Shown here: positions 22,806 to 31,836 of the stretch, piece by piece | Layout of the letters: every line of letters begins with the position of its first letter | Position numbering within the stretch: the first letter of the stretch is position 1 | Assembly: GCA_907165135.1 (NCBI GenBank) | Contig: OU015566.1 | Location: forward strand, 8,416,157 to 8,480,156 | Length of the DNA stretch: 64,000 nt | Direction: 5' to 3' | DNA from: Oikopleura dioica | Lineage: Eukaryota > Chordata > Appendicularia > Copelata > Oikopleuridae | Position numbers and translations under genes: made by a program | Notes under the pieces: generated by a model | Databases searched by the model: none | Told to the model about the DNA's origin: nothing | Seen by the model: the letters and a program-made list of their open reading frames with translations, nothing else

Positions 22806-23050
22806 GCTAGAATAAAATAAAATTAAAAAGCTAAGCTACGGTGGTCGTATCGGATAAATCCGAGAAATCGGCCTCACCGAGCGTGCTTTTTACGCGAATG
22901 AGATTTTCGACTCGCGCCGCGCCCACGGGCACAACAATTCTAGAGACAAAACTGCAAAACATGGGTGTCGCGCACTAAGCGTCACCTTCCCAGGATCTCA
23001 ACAACAACGAGGCTTGCAACATTTGGTCACCCAGATTTTTGGTCAGGTCT
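22806..23050. repeat. repeat A, internal copy (245 bp)
   Basis: Identical by eye to 40669-40913. It begins gctagaataaaat and ends ggtcaggtct. It contains a 14-bp perfect inverted repeat (tcggataaatccga) that may be a recombinase arm site. It is directly followed by repeat B, giving the fused junction. Confidence 0.9.
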
Positions 23051-23095
23051 AATCATAAAAGACGAAAAATCAATAGATGCAAATATAAGCGCAAG
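23050..23095. repeat. repeat B, internal copy (46 bp)
   Basis: Copy of 22588-22633 immediately after internal repeat A, with one base shared at the junction. The 600 bp that follow, up to the recombinase stop, hold no gene; they include CGCTGGTTTACAC twice (23284 and 23309). Confidence 0.9.
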
Positions 23096-23705
23096 ACTTC
23101 ACTACTTCTATCACTTATTGATACATCGTACTCAGTTGTCGGCCGGCCGGGAAAAGATGGAATGAAGTCGGAATTACCGGTATCCTTCCTTGTTTCCACG
23201 GGCGGACTTGGCACGGAGACTAGGCTCTACATGCTAGCAGCCCAACTCTGAAGTTATCAGAGCGGGAGGGGATCTTTTCCATGCGCTGGTTTACACCAAC
23301 TACGCTTTCGCTGGTTTACACTAGCATACATGAACAAGATATTCGAGTAGAGCTGCGCATTAACACGCGATCAAACCTAGATAAACCACCTCACTCATAT
23401 AACCTGCTAGGTCAAAAAAAGAAAAAGGTCTGCTTGGTTATTTCGGCGATATACTGTACACGAATTGGGGCGTTTAAGCTTGCTGCAGATAAAAAGGATG
23501 AATCCTGCAAGGAGCATGCATAAAACAAAAGCTGGTCCCGTGTTAGCACACTGGCGGACCTGGTCAGTCAAATAGCAATACAAAAAGTATATTCTGAATA
23601 AAACTGGATGGCAGGACAGAGACAGCAAGGTTGCAGTCAGTCATAGAAAAAGGAGCTGCGTCGGAAAGTTGGTTCATCCTCAGCACTTGACTCTAGCCGC
23701 TAGAC

Positions 23706-25733
23706 TCACTGAAAGAATGGAGTAAGGGGCATAGGGCTCGCTAGGCTTCTCAAGTACCTCGAAAAGGGATCGTCGTTGAGATAGGCCATCCGTCGTTTGA
23801 TGAAGTCTGGTAAGACTCTTCGTTCGGAGTTAGTTGGAGTTGGCGACTCCATCGATTGTGAGGCAACTGAGGTTTCCCTCAGAGCGCGGCATTTAGCGCA
23901 ACAGGTACACTGCTGGTTGCTTACTATTGAGACTTTGGCTGTCTCCATCGGCGAAGGTTTCCCTACCCGATTCGGCAATGAAGAGGGCGGTTGAGCCGTC
24001 TGAAGAGTTGTGAGCACCGTCGTATGGTCCTGGATAGAGACGGTTGATTGAAACTCTGTGGGAGGAGCCATATGATCTTGACTAGAGGATACTCCAGTCG
24101 GGTTAGCGCTCTCTACAGAGGAATTAGGACGGTTGGGGAGACCCTTCCTTTGCTTAGGTGCATTAGCTAGCGGGATACCCTGCTGCGCCACATGATTAGA
24201 GTGCAACTCTTTTACAGTTCTGGCGTACCAGTTAGCATCAGAGAGAACTCTTGATCCCACTTCGGGGGAAACAAAGTCAGTTTTCACTGCAGACAGAGCT
24301 GGAGGGGCAGTTCCCTGCGGGCCGTTGTACAGTGAGTCTACCAGAGCTTTAGCTACCAGCGCCGGGGCTCCGATTTCTGATTCTTCCATGTTTAGGGCTC
24401 TGTAACGATGGAACATCCTTGAGTCCGGGGCCCATCTGTACATAATTTCCAGGTCTAGCTTGGGGATGCCCGCTGCAATGCCCATTGTGATAGCAGATGT
24501 TCTGCCTGAGTGTCCAGAGGGGACTCTGGCCCAGCCGAGTTCTTTCGAAGCCCGGCTGTAATGGTAGCACAAAATGCGACGGTTTCTGCAGTGGAGGAAG
24601 ACTTTCCCTTCCTCCCTCGCACCCAGGATTTCGTATAACAGAGCCTTGAAGTTAATCGGGCAGTTGCTTGGGAAGAACATCGTCAGGCGTTCTGGGATGT
24701 TTTTGAAGACATTCGTCTTGCTTTCCCTAATCGGCATCACAATGGCGTTACCCTGGATTGACTCGTATAGATCTTCAATCCACAGCTTTCCCACCTCGAT
24801 TGCTCGAGCGCCTGTGAAAAACGTGATTGCGCTATAAAGCGCCGCCTCTCTTCTGACAGGTTTCCCTGAGTTCAAGAGGTGGGCCCAGAGTGCTACCATG
24901 TCACTCAATCGAAATCTCTCCGCCTGGGAGGGCTCGTATAGCTTTTTGCTTGATAGAGTTTTCGCTCTCGCCTTGGCCCATTTCATGATGTCGTTTGAGC
25001 ACGTCTTGGGCAACCGGGAGTCGCTTTCTCTTTCCAGAGCAGCTCTAATTACTAGGTACCAATGTAGGTATCTATTCGGTCTATTAGGCGGGCATACGTA
25101 TTTGTCGATCCAAGCCAGAAAGGCTGTCGTAATTTCGTCAAAGGTTTTCCCTCTGTTGAGCTCCACCATGTTAGATGCTGCCACGCGTATATGGGCATCA
25201 GTCCACACTGATTCCGAGCACACGCTGTCATCGTCGTCGTCTAAGACCGGGTCTTCACCCAGTACTTCTTCAAACCAATCTTTTTCTTCCTCATTGGGCG
25301 TAGGTGCTCGCTTCGGTTTCTTTGAAGCGGGTTTCTTTCTTTTCTTCGATTTATCCGGCGCCGTGCACGTTTCCTTGGCTAAAGGAGCGCTGTTTTGTGT
25401 GGTGTCGGCCGACAATGACGCAGGCGAAGATGCTTCTCTCTTCTTCGGGTTGCCCCGTATTGGGAGGAGGCTCTCCAACGGTGGTTGCAGCGGAGGATCT
25501 TTACCGTCGATCCGGCGCGATCTTCTCTTTTCTTTCGGCTGAGGGGGCGGAGTAGTAATTGGCGAGGGCGAAGCTGGTCGCCGTTGAGGCAAGACGTCGC
25601 TACCCTTGGGTTCTCCCCATCCGTGGGTTTGCGTCGTTGCTCTACCGCTCGTCTTGCGTGAGTTTAACTTCGAGCGAATCACTTTCTGAAACATATGAAT
25701 TTGTGAGCAAAGCCATAGAATTTTGCAGGTCAT
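23706..25733 (-). CDS. tyrosine recombinase (integrase) of the element
   Basis: 675-residue frame. The first 150 or so residues are a Pro/Ser/Lys-rich low-complexity region followed by an acidic patch (EVLGEDPVLDDDDD). Residues about 180-500 form a lambda-integrase-type catalytic domain: TGARAIEV carries the first catalytic Arg, ESKTN the Lys, PSGHSGRTSAI the H-x-x-R box, and RWAPDSRMFHRYRA the Trp-containing helix and nucleophilic Tyr. All key residues are present, so the enzyme looks active. The tail is disordered. In PAT/Ngaro/DIRS elements this enzyme inserts a circular DNA copy. The ATG at 25733 is not preceded by a good acceptor; a tttcag inside the frame near 25686 leaves room for a spliced N-terminus. 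Confidence 0.9.
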   Translation of the reverse strand: MTCKILWLCSQIHMFQKVIRSKLNSRKTSGRATTQTHGWGEPKGSDVLPQRRPASPSPITTPPPQPKEKRRSRRIDGKDPPLQPPLESLLPIRGNPKKREASSPASLSADTTQNSAPLAKETCTAPDKSKKRKKPASKKPKRAPTPNEEEKDWFEEVLGEDPVLDDDDDSVCSESVWTDAHIRVAASNMVELNRGKTFDEITTAFLAWIDKYVCPPNRPNRYLHWYLVIRAALERESDSRLPKTCSNDIMKWAKARAKTLSSKKLYEPSQAERFRLSDMVALWAHLLNSGKPVRREAALYSAITFFTGARAIEVGKLWIEDLYESIQGNAIVMPIRESKTNVFKNIPERLTMFFPSNCPINFKALLYEILGAREEGKVFLHCRNRRILCYHYSRASKELGWARVPSGHSGRTSAITMGIAAGIPKLDLEIMYRWAPDSRMFHRYRALNMEESEIGAPALVAKALVDSLYNGPQGTAPPALSAVKTDFVSPEVGSRVLSDANWYARTVKELHSNHVAQQGIPLANAPKQRKGLPNRPNSSVESANPTGVSSSQDHMAPPTEFQSTVSIQDHTTVLTTLQTAQPPSSLPNRVGKPSPMETAKVSIVSNQQCTCCAKCRALRETSVASQSMESPTPTNSERRVLPDFIKRRMAYLNDDPFSRYLRSLASPMPLTPFFQ

Positions 25734-25959
25734 GTTTAAGATGAACAGAAAGTTCCAGAATAATTATACTTTGAACAGGCGGAAGTTACAGAAAGATAAA
25801 TGAATCCCTTCTCAACCGGCTGCCCGGTGAGCCCTGGGTATATTTCGGGTAATAATATTTACAAGTTTTCGATCATTGCTGATCCTATTCGAAAGTTACC
25901 TTTCGCTGGGGTGGTGGAATGAAGGTTTCCCTTCTTTCAATCAGAAACTAAGCGCTGAA

Positions 25960-27315
25960 TCAGGGCTCCTTTTTGGGTTCCTGTTTTGGAGGGCCTCTTG
26001 GCTCGTTTTGTTTCTGCTTTTTGAACTGGTTGTTCTGGTTTTGGTTATTGGCGTTTCCGCCCTGACCCTTGTTGTTAGGGTTGGGTCTTTTGTTGGGGTT
26101 TTGGTTCTGGTTTCCACCATTCTGGTTCCCCTTGTTGTTGTTGGAGTTTCCTCCACCTTGCTGGCCCTTTTTCTGCTGCGATCTCCCGCCTCTATTACGC
26201 TGGTTGCCATTTTGCGTGGCCTTCTTCAACTCGGCCTCGTTGTTGGCTTGGGTTTTCTTGTAGTTAATGAGCCAGCGCTTTTCCTCCGCTGTCGCCTTGT
26301 TGAATCTGAGGCGCTCAGTAACTGACTTGACCCGCTTCTGATCAGCATGGGTGTGAGTGCGGTATTCTTCGTCTTCACGAAGTACAGAGTCGAGGGGCAG
26401 TTGGAACTTCCTGAGGTTGTTCTCATTGTCGGCGAGTTGGTGGAAGTTTTTATCGAACTCGTCTTGGCATTCCTGTGTAAACAGGGAATAACAGAGTCTG
26501 GAGAAATCCAGTCTAGAGAGCGTTTCATCGTTCAGCTTCTCTTGAATCTTCATAATGATGAGGCGGTCGTCAACCAATTCCAGTGGGGTGACTCGAAGGA
26601 GCTCGCTTATGATCGGCGCCACGTCGTTCTTATCCAAGTTGACCAAGGCTTTCACCGAGGCGAACTTCTGGTAGAATTCCTGGCCCACTTCTTCCAGGTT
26701 GCGGTGGACTGTCATCTTCAAACCGGTCGTCCTTCTTTGGATGAGGTAGTATGTGTCGCCTTCACGACACGCCGTTTTGATTTTAAGGCGTTCCGCCTTC
26801 TCCTGGACTTCTTTATCGAGGGCTTTAACCCGATCTTCCAGGGACAATTTGACTGCTTCGTAGCTGTCACTTTCGGTTTTGGTGGTTTGCACCTCCTTGT
26901 TGATCTTTTCTTTCGAGTGGGAGTTGAGGAATCTCTCCTCATCGATGCCGGCTTGGCCTTTTGGGGTCGCCCCCGTCTCTTTATTCATTAGAGCCGTGTT
27001 GTAAAGAAGCTGGAGGGTCCGAGCTTCCTGTGCTTTAAGCTTTAGATGGTCTAGGATAGGAACCATTTGTTTCAGCTCGTTTTGAGTCCTCTTCCTCTCC
27101 TTGAGCAAGGGACCAAGTATGGGGTGACCCAAATTCTCCGCTATAACACGTAATGCCGTGCGCTTGTCCACCGCTTGTTTGCTCGAAGACAAATCGAACT
27201 TCTCTCTGATGGCTGCGAAAGAAGTGTCTTTTCCTTTCTCCTTCTTTCTTAGCGCGACGGGGGCCATGACGGTTAGGTTAGAATCCAAATCGTTGTCTAC
27301 ATCAAGGGAACTCAT
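25960..27315 (-). CDS. Gag-like protein of the element
   Basis: I take the ATG at 27315 because a pyrimidine-rich AG (tttttag) ends one base before it; the open frame continues further upstream, to 27480. The protein is helical and charged in the middle (LKERKRTQNELKQMVPILDH; long Lys/Glu coiled segments). Its C-terminal tail is made of Asn, Gln, Gly and Lys (NNNKGNQNGGNQ repeats), typical of nucleic-acid-binding Gag tails without a zinc knuckle. Its place between the pol frame and the recombinase is unusual, since Gag normally comes first. The Gag assignment is by composition and context only. Confidence 0.55.
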   Translation of the reverse strand: MSSLDVDNDLDSNLTVMAPVALRKKEKGKDTSFAAIREKFDLSSSKQAVDKRTALRVIAENLGHPILGPLLKERKRTQNELKQMVPILDHLKLKAQEARTLQLLYNTALMNKETGATPKGQAGIDEERFLNSHSKEKINKEVQTTKTESDSYEAVKLSLEDRVKALDKEVQEKAERLKIKTACREGDTYYLIQRRTTGLKMTVHRNLEEVGQEFYQKFASVKALVNLDKNDVAPIISELLRVTPLELVDDRLIIMKIQEKLNDETLSRLDFSRLCYSLFTQECQDEFDKNFHQLADNENNLRKFQLPLDSVLREDEEYRTHTHADQKRVKSVTERLRFNKATAEEKRWLINYKKTQANNEAELKKATQNGNQRNRGGRSQQKKGQQGGGNSNNNKGNQNGGNQNQNPNKRPNPNNKGQGGNANNQNQNNQFKKQKQNEPRGPPKQEPKKEP

Positions 27316-27476
27316 ACTAAAAACGAAGGGAGTTAGAAGCGTGGCAACACAAAGTCTGTCGGTGTAATTAAGAAATTCTGCGCCGCAGACGAACGAATGA
27401 AGTACAGAAAGTAAGGCATAAAGCAGAGGAGAGTTTTTTGCCGACGGCTTCATCTTCTCTGACAGCGTTAGCTGAC

Positions 27477-28742
27477 TCAATCGTCTCTTCTTCTGCGTTG
27501 CTGAGTTACCTCAGCCTCGTGGATGATGGCCCAAGCAGATGCTTCTTCCTTCAGCGGCCTGAAATAACCCAGGTCTTCTGATTTCTTTGGCGACGGGGAT
27601 ATTACCGGTACCGCCGCTTTGATTTTCATCACTTTCATTTTCTTTCTTCGGGCTAATGCTAAGGCTAAGGGTTCCCTTTCGTAGCAAAGCACGATGAGCA
27701 TCCAAGAGTTTCCTCTTGCATAATCCTCCAGGTACCTGAAGACTAGCGTTGCCAGTTTCCTTGGCGGGAAAGCGTAGATGACTTCTTTCGCTCTCCATCT
27801 GGTAAAACGAAAAAAGTCGCGGGCAACTGCTTGGTCATCGGAGTATCTCGAGATATACCTCTCGGCTCTAGCATTCTCTTTCGTTGCGAACGCATCGATA
27901 GTGGGAGTTTCCCCCCAGTAGGAACAGCATTCTTTAAACGCCTCGTCGGTGATCTCGCTCTCGTTAAAGTCGAAGGTTCTGGACGGTTCATCCGCTAGTT
28001 GTTCTTTGGTGTTGACGTAATCGACTCGTACGTCGATGTTCCACTCATCGGCCACCTCATAGATCCGGTGGATCAAGCTGTTGAGTCTCCCCACTCTGGA
28101 TCCATGGTAGAGGGCACTGCAGACCACTTGGTTGTCGCATTTGATGAGAATTCTCCTATCTTTTAGGCGGCTGCCCTTTCTCTTGAGCATAATGTAAATG
28201 GCGTAAGCCTCTTTCATAAAGATATCTTCCGACTCGAAACCCTTCGGCCAGTAGAATGGTTCTTTTTCTCCCAAGTTCTCGATACATAGGCCGCCCGCTC
28301 CTCCAGACGCGTCGGTGTAAACCAATAGGCGGTTTTTAAGGTCCTCTTCTCTGAATATTTCTTTCTTGAGGTGGACCACACCGGTCTCGAGCCATCTCGC
28401 TTTCCTTGGGGTTGACCCCACCGCTATCCATTTGTACAGCTCTGAGTATAGATCTGCGCAGACCGGGATGATTGGGTTGCCTGTTTCCAGGGCCTTTTTG
28501 ATGAGTTCGTTTTGCACTCGAATGAAAAGACGCATGCGTCTCTCCACATACATGAAATGCACACATTTGCCCCTAATTCTCTCGAGCGACTTGAGGTGGG
28601 TGTGTCTGCTATTAAGGATCGCTCCTACTTCGGATCTGAACTTTTCCCACTTCCCTTGCGGGATCGATATGGATTGCTCCGTAGTATTAATGATAAAGCC
28701 TAAGAATTCGATCTCATGTGACGGTGTGAACGTCGATTTTCT
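27477..28742 (-). CDS. RNase H and DIRS-type C-terminal domain of pol
   Basis: The frame is open from 28742 and its first ATG is at 28562. It begins with the end of the RT palm/thumb (PSHEIEFLGFIIN). The RNase H core follows: LLVYTDASGGAGGL (first Asp), KEAYAIYIML (Glu), KCDNQVVCSAL (Asp), and NTKEQLADEPSR (last Asp). It continues into the domain found after RNase H in DIRS-order elements (TPTIDAFATKENARAERYIS, AFPPRKLATLVFRYLED). The upstream part is out of frame with RT by one base, so the active product needs a -1 shift at 28737-28741 or else this copy is damaged. Confidence 0.85.
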   Translation of the reverse strand, partial: RKSTFTPSHEIEFLGFIINTTEQSISIPQGKWEKFRSEVGAILNSRHTHLKSLERIRGKCVHFMYVERRMRLFIRVQNELIKKALETGNPIIPVCADLYSELYKWIAVGSTPRKARWLETGVVHLKKEIFREEDLKNRLLVYTDASGGAGGLCIENLGEKEPFYWPKGFESEDIFMKEAYAIYIMLKRKGSRLKDRRILIKCDNQVVCSALYHGSRVGRLNSLIHRIYEVADEWNIDVRVDYVNTKEQLADEPSRTFDFNESEITDEAFKECCSYWGETPTIDAFATKENARAERYISRYSDDQAVARDFFRFTRWRAKEVIYAFPPRKLATLVFRYLEDYARGNSWMLIVLCYEREPLALALARRKKMKVMKIKAAVPVISPSPKKSEDLGYFRPLKEEASAWAIIHEAEVTQQRRRRDD

Positions 28743-29989
28743 CTATGTAAAAATGTGCCCAACGCGCAAGCGAGGGCGCAAATCGCGAACGCCGTTCTAG
28801 GCGCCATTTTTCCCGAGACGATGGCTTCGCGCTCTTGCTCGGAGTCTGGTCTTTCAATTATAAGACGGTCATCCAAGTATAACAGGATTAAATGGCCCTT
28901 TTTCCGCAAGAAGTTTATCGGGGAACCGTTAATGAGCTGGTATTCACTCGGAATCCGGGGGATGCCGAATGCTGCTGCCCTGTATGTGAAGCGTTGGCCG
29001 CCCCATTGCATAGTGGCCATTCTGCTTGACATTGGATCGAGCAAGAGGTGGTGAAAGGCCGATTTATCATCTAGCTTTAGTAGAAGGTCACCCTTTCTTA
29101 CTGTAGCCATGACTTCTCTAATGTCATCGAGAACGCATTTCACGCTTTTGATTTCCATTAGTGTTAGGGGTGACCCATCGTAGCAAACTCGCCAACCCGC
29201 TCCTTTAGGGACCAGAATAATTGCGGAGGTCAGGAGGGGGTCTATAGAACAAGGTTCGAGGGGTGACAAAGCTCCCGTCGAGCACCATTTCTTCAGTGTT
29301 TCCACAATATCTGGGTGGAACGCGGAAACATTGCCCGAGTTTTTGATTTTAAGCGGGCACCTGTGCCTTTTGCCACCGATGTGAACCGGTGCCTTCACCA
29401 TTCTATGGGCCGGCCAATCTTCAGAATCATATTTGTCTGAGTCTTGCATGGCTCCCAGCTCCCTTCTGCTCAGGTTTCCCTTGATGAAAATCGTGGAGTG
29501 GGATTCATGAATGGTGTGAACCATCGCAAAGTGCGTATTAGATCTGAATTTGCGGGGCTCCGAGGGGTGAATCATTTTGAAGTTTTCAAATACATCCACC
29601 CCTTTTTGCAGGATAGCGTAAGCTCTCGATCTATCCGGAGGGTCCAACTCTTTGATTACTATCAACCAGAGCTGCAGGAAGTCCTTAAAACTCCCCGCGT
29701 AAAAGTCCTTCTCTTCTCGGAAGAAGATGTCGTCCCATTTCGGTTGGAACGACGAGTCTGTGGCTTTGAGAGACAGGTCGAACATGCGCTGAGCCTCAAT
29801 TAGCCAGGATGACCAGCAGAGCGGAGGGTTAACTCCCTCCCCGAATGGTTTCCCATTCCATGATACAGCCCTGACGTCTGGTGGGGGCCAAGGAAGATAT
29901 AGGTCTTCCCAAGACATGAGTTTACCGAATTCTGCGGCATCGAGCCTTTCTTTCATATCTCTTGCAATAGAGTGCCGATTCCAATCCAT
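28700..29989 (-). CDS. reverse transcriptase of the element
   Basis: 429 codons from an ATG that follows an acceptor-like tract (ttttctgcttag) by one base. The C-terminal half has the RT blocks: ILVPKGAGWRVCYDGSPL, LLLKLDDKSAFHHLLL (first catalytic Asp), AAFGIPRIPSEYQ, and LILLYLDDRLII (the YxDD box as YLDD). The first 200 residues (WPPPDVRAVSWNGKPFGEG onwards) are an N-terminal extension with no recognised domain. The frame stops 11 codons after the junction where the RNase H frame takes over. DIRS-family RT is expected from the paired RNase H. Confidence 0.9.
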   Translation of the reverse strand: MDWNRHSIARDMKERLDAAEFGKLMSWEDLYLPWPPPDVRAVSWNGKPFGEGVNPPLCWSSWLIEAQRMFDLSLKATDSSFQPKWDDIFFREEKDFYAGSFKDFLQLWLIVIKELDPPDRSRAYAILQKGVDVFENFKMIHPSEPRKFRSNTHFAMVHTIHESHSTIFIKGNLSRRELGAMQDSDKYDSEDWPAHRMVKAPVHIGGKRHRCPLKIKNSGNVSAFHPDIVETLKKWCSTGALSPLEPCSIDPLLTSAIILVPKGAGWRVCYDGSPLTLMEIKSVKCVLDDIREVMATVRKGDLLLKLDDKSAFHHLLLDPMSSRMATMQWGGQRFTYRAAAFGIPRIPSEYQLINGSPINFLRKKGHLILLYLDDRLIIERPDSEQEREAIVSGKMAPRTAFAICALACALGTFLHRENRRSHRHMRSNS

Positions 29990-30137
29990 TCTAAGCAGAA
30001 AATTGGGTGGTTTTTGCTCCCACAGGCAGGAAACTTTATTTAGTTGGAAGGACAGTGTTCCAAAGTACAGATAAAGGTCTCAAAAATTGAGTGTACAGGT
30101 TAAATGATCGCAGCGTAAACCACGAAGAGGGTAACTA

Positions 30138-31382
30138 TTAGATGTAATCTTCCATAGAATCCTCGTCGAAGTCCAGGCTTTTCTCCGTCCAGGTTGTTCC
30201 CGTGACCTTCTCAGCCCGTCTGAGCATCGCTCTTCGTAACTCTTGGATTTCTTTCGCCGAGGAGTCCTCCTCCTCCGAGATCATTGGTAGATTTTCTTTT
30301 TCTACCGGTTGAATTTCTTCAACGGTCACAGGGTTACCCCCGGTTTTCATGAGGACGAAAGAGCGCTGGTCGATAAAGCTCAGGCCCCAGGCCTCGTATT
30401 TCTCCGATGATGGCATGAATTCGCACTTTCTTGGGAACAAGAAGTCTCTTAAGGTTTTCACCTGATCGTCCACTGGAGTGTCCCTGATTTCTCTGGGAGA
30501 GTCGGCTGCGCTGAGCCATCCCTGTAGGTGCGCTATCATCGTGAATTCGTTTCCGAAAATTTGCGTTAGCAAAAATTTTAGCCTTTTAACTGATCTCACC
30601 AGCGACACTGGGTCAACTTCGGACGAAACTGCCAGACTCGCCAAGATCTCCGACCAAACTAGGCGATGAGCTTCCGCAGCGTGTGACGCAAAGATTTCTC
30701 TTAGTGGAATTATCGAGTGGTTTTCACCACCCGCGTTAGCAATTCTTTCGAGAAGGGCTAGCCCTTCCCGGATTTCTTTGACTATTTGGTCTTCCGGTGT
30801 GAACCGGAACTCCAGGATTTCCAGTGGAGTCTTTTTATGCTTATAAAAGTCAGTTGACTGACTAATGTAGCGATAGACAAGCCCCGCTTCTTTCGAGATT
30901 GCGTTGCTAATGGCTTCGGCTAACCTGACTTGAGTTCTTGCCACTAAGTCAATTGAAAGGTTTTCACCATTCACGCAGCACTGCATTTTCTGGATGAGTT
31001 CATACAGTTTCGCCACATTTTGGGCTGCCGAGACTCCTGCGTGCGGCTTTAAGGGCTGATGCACTAGGAAGGAGTTCAGTACCTTTAAAGCACCTTGGTA
31101 CTTTCTTCTATAGTCCGTTTCCGAACTTTCGTCGAGGGGAACCTCGGTTTTAGTGCCTTCTTCCGATGCCGGCTCACTCGTGGGAGCCCTATTCTCCTCC
31201 GAGAATGGTTCCACCTGAGAGGCCTTGGAAGATAAGACGATCGGGGTAATAGAAGTTTCCCCGTTGAGTTCTTCCTCCAGCGGGAGGTCCTTCTTCTTTT
31301 TCAGAGCCGGGCCTGAATCCTCTGTGAGACTAGTGAGGCCGCTCATGCCGGTCTCCAGGACTTTCTTGTTGCGCCGAGACAT
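30138..31382 (-). CDS. 414-aa element protein of unknown function
   Basis: Begins MSRRNKKVLETG with a nuclear-localisation-like KKKK stretch. An acidic/Ser-rich region to about residue 95 is followed by a mainly helical region of about 250 residues (YRRKYQGALKVLNSFLVHQP, ARTQVRLAEAISNAISKEAG, HAAEAHRLVWSEILASLAVS). The end is acidic (DFDEDSMEDYI). The all-helical core would suit a capsid or phosphoprotein-like role, which is a guess. The ATG is 3 nt after cccttgtttag. No similarity recognised. Confidence 0.7.
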   Translation of the reverse strand: MSRRNKKVLETGMSGLTSLTEDSGPALKKKKDLPLEEELNGETSITPIVLSSKASQVEPFSEENRAPTSEPASEEGTKTEVPLDESSETDYRRKYQGALKVLNSFLVHQPLKPHAGVSAAQNVAKLYELIQKMQCCVNGENLSIDLVARTQVRLAEAISNAISKEAGLVYRYISQSTDFYKHKKTPLEILEFRFTPEDQIVKEIREGLALLERIANAGGENHSIIPLREIFASHAAEAHRLVWSEILASLAVSSEVDPVSLVRSVKRLKFLLTQIFGNEFTMIAHLQGWLSAADSPREIRDTPVDDQVKTLRDFLFPRKCEFMPSSEKYEAWGLSFIDQRSFVLMKTGGNPVTVEEIQPVEKENLPMISEEEDSSAKEIQELRRAMLRRAEKVTGTTWTEKSLDFDEDSMEDYI

Positions 31383-31836
31383 TGTCTAAACAAGGGAATT
31401 TGAAGTTTCCGTAAGTTAATAAAATCCTGTTTAGAACAGTTAAACTGGCTGAACCGGACACAGTGAAACAGAAAAAACGTGTGACAGTCAAAAGGGCATT
31501 AGATACCGGGGAAACCCGTGACTTTTAACTAAACCTAAATAAAACTAGAGCTACCATAAGTTCCTTGGATAGCGGCGGAGCCGGGGAGTCCTGGAAAACC
31601 ACATTGCTGTGATTTACCGCGTGGACCGCCCATTACACACCGTGACCAACGAAGCTGTAAATTTTTAACTAAAACTACCACTACTGATGGGTTGCCCCCA
31701 GACGTTACTCTAATGCTACGAGGGACCGCGATATGAGTGCCCTTGAATAGTTGACAGAACTCAATCTGTTTTCCTTGCTCCGCTGGAATTTTCATTCGCG
31801 CTTAGTTTTTACAGGGAGACTTGTTGAAAAAGGAAC

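Noticed and set aside
24898-25542. Plus-strand ORFs inside the element (also 26347-26991, 33660-34307 and 38304-38750)
   Set aside because: They are antisense shadows of the long minus-strand frames, with low-complexity or unpatterned translation and no motif.
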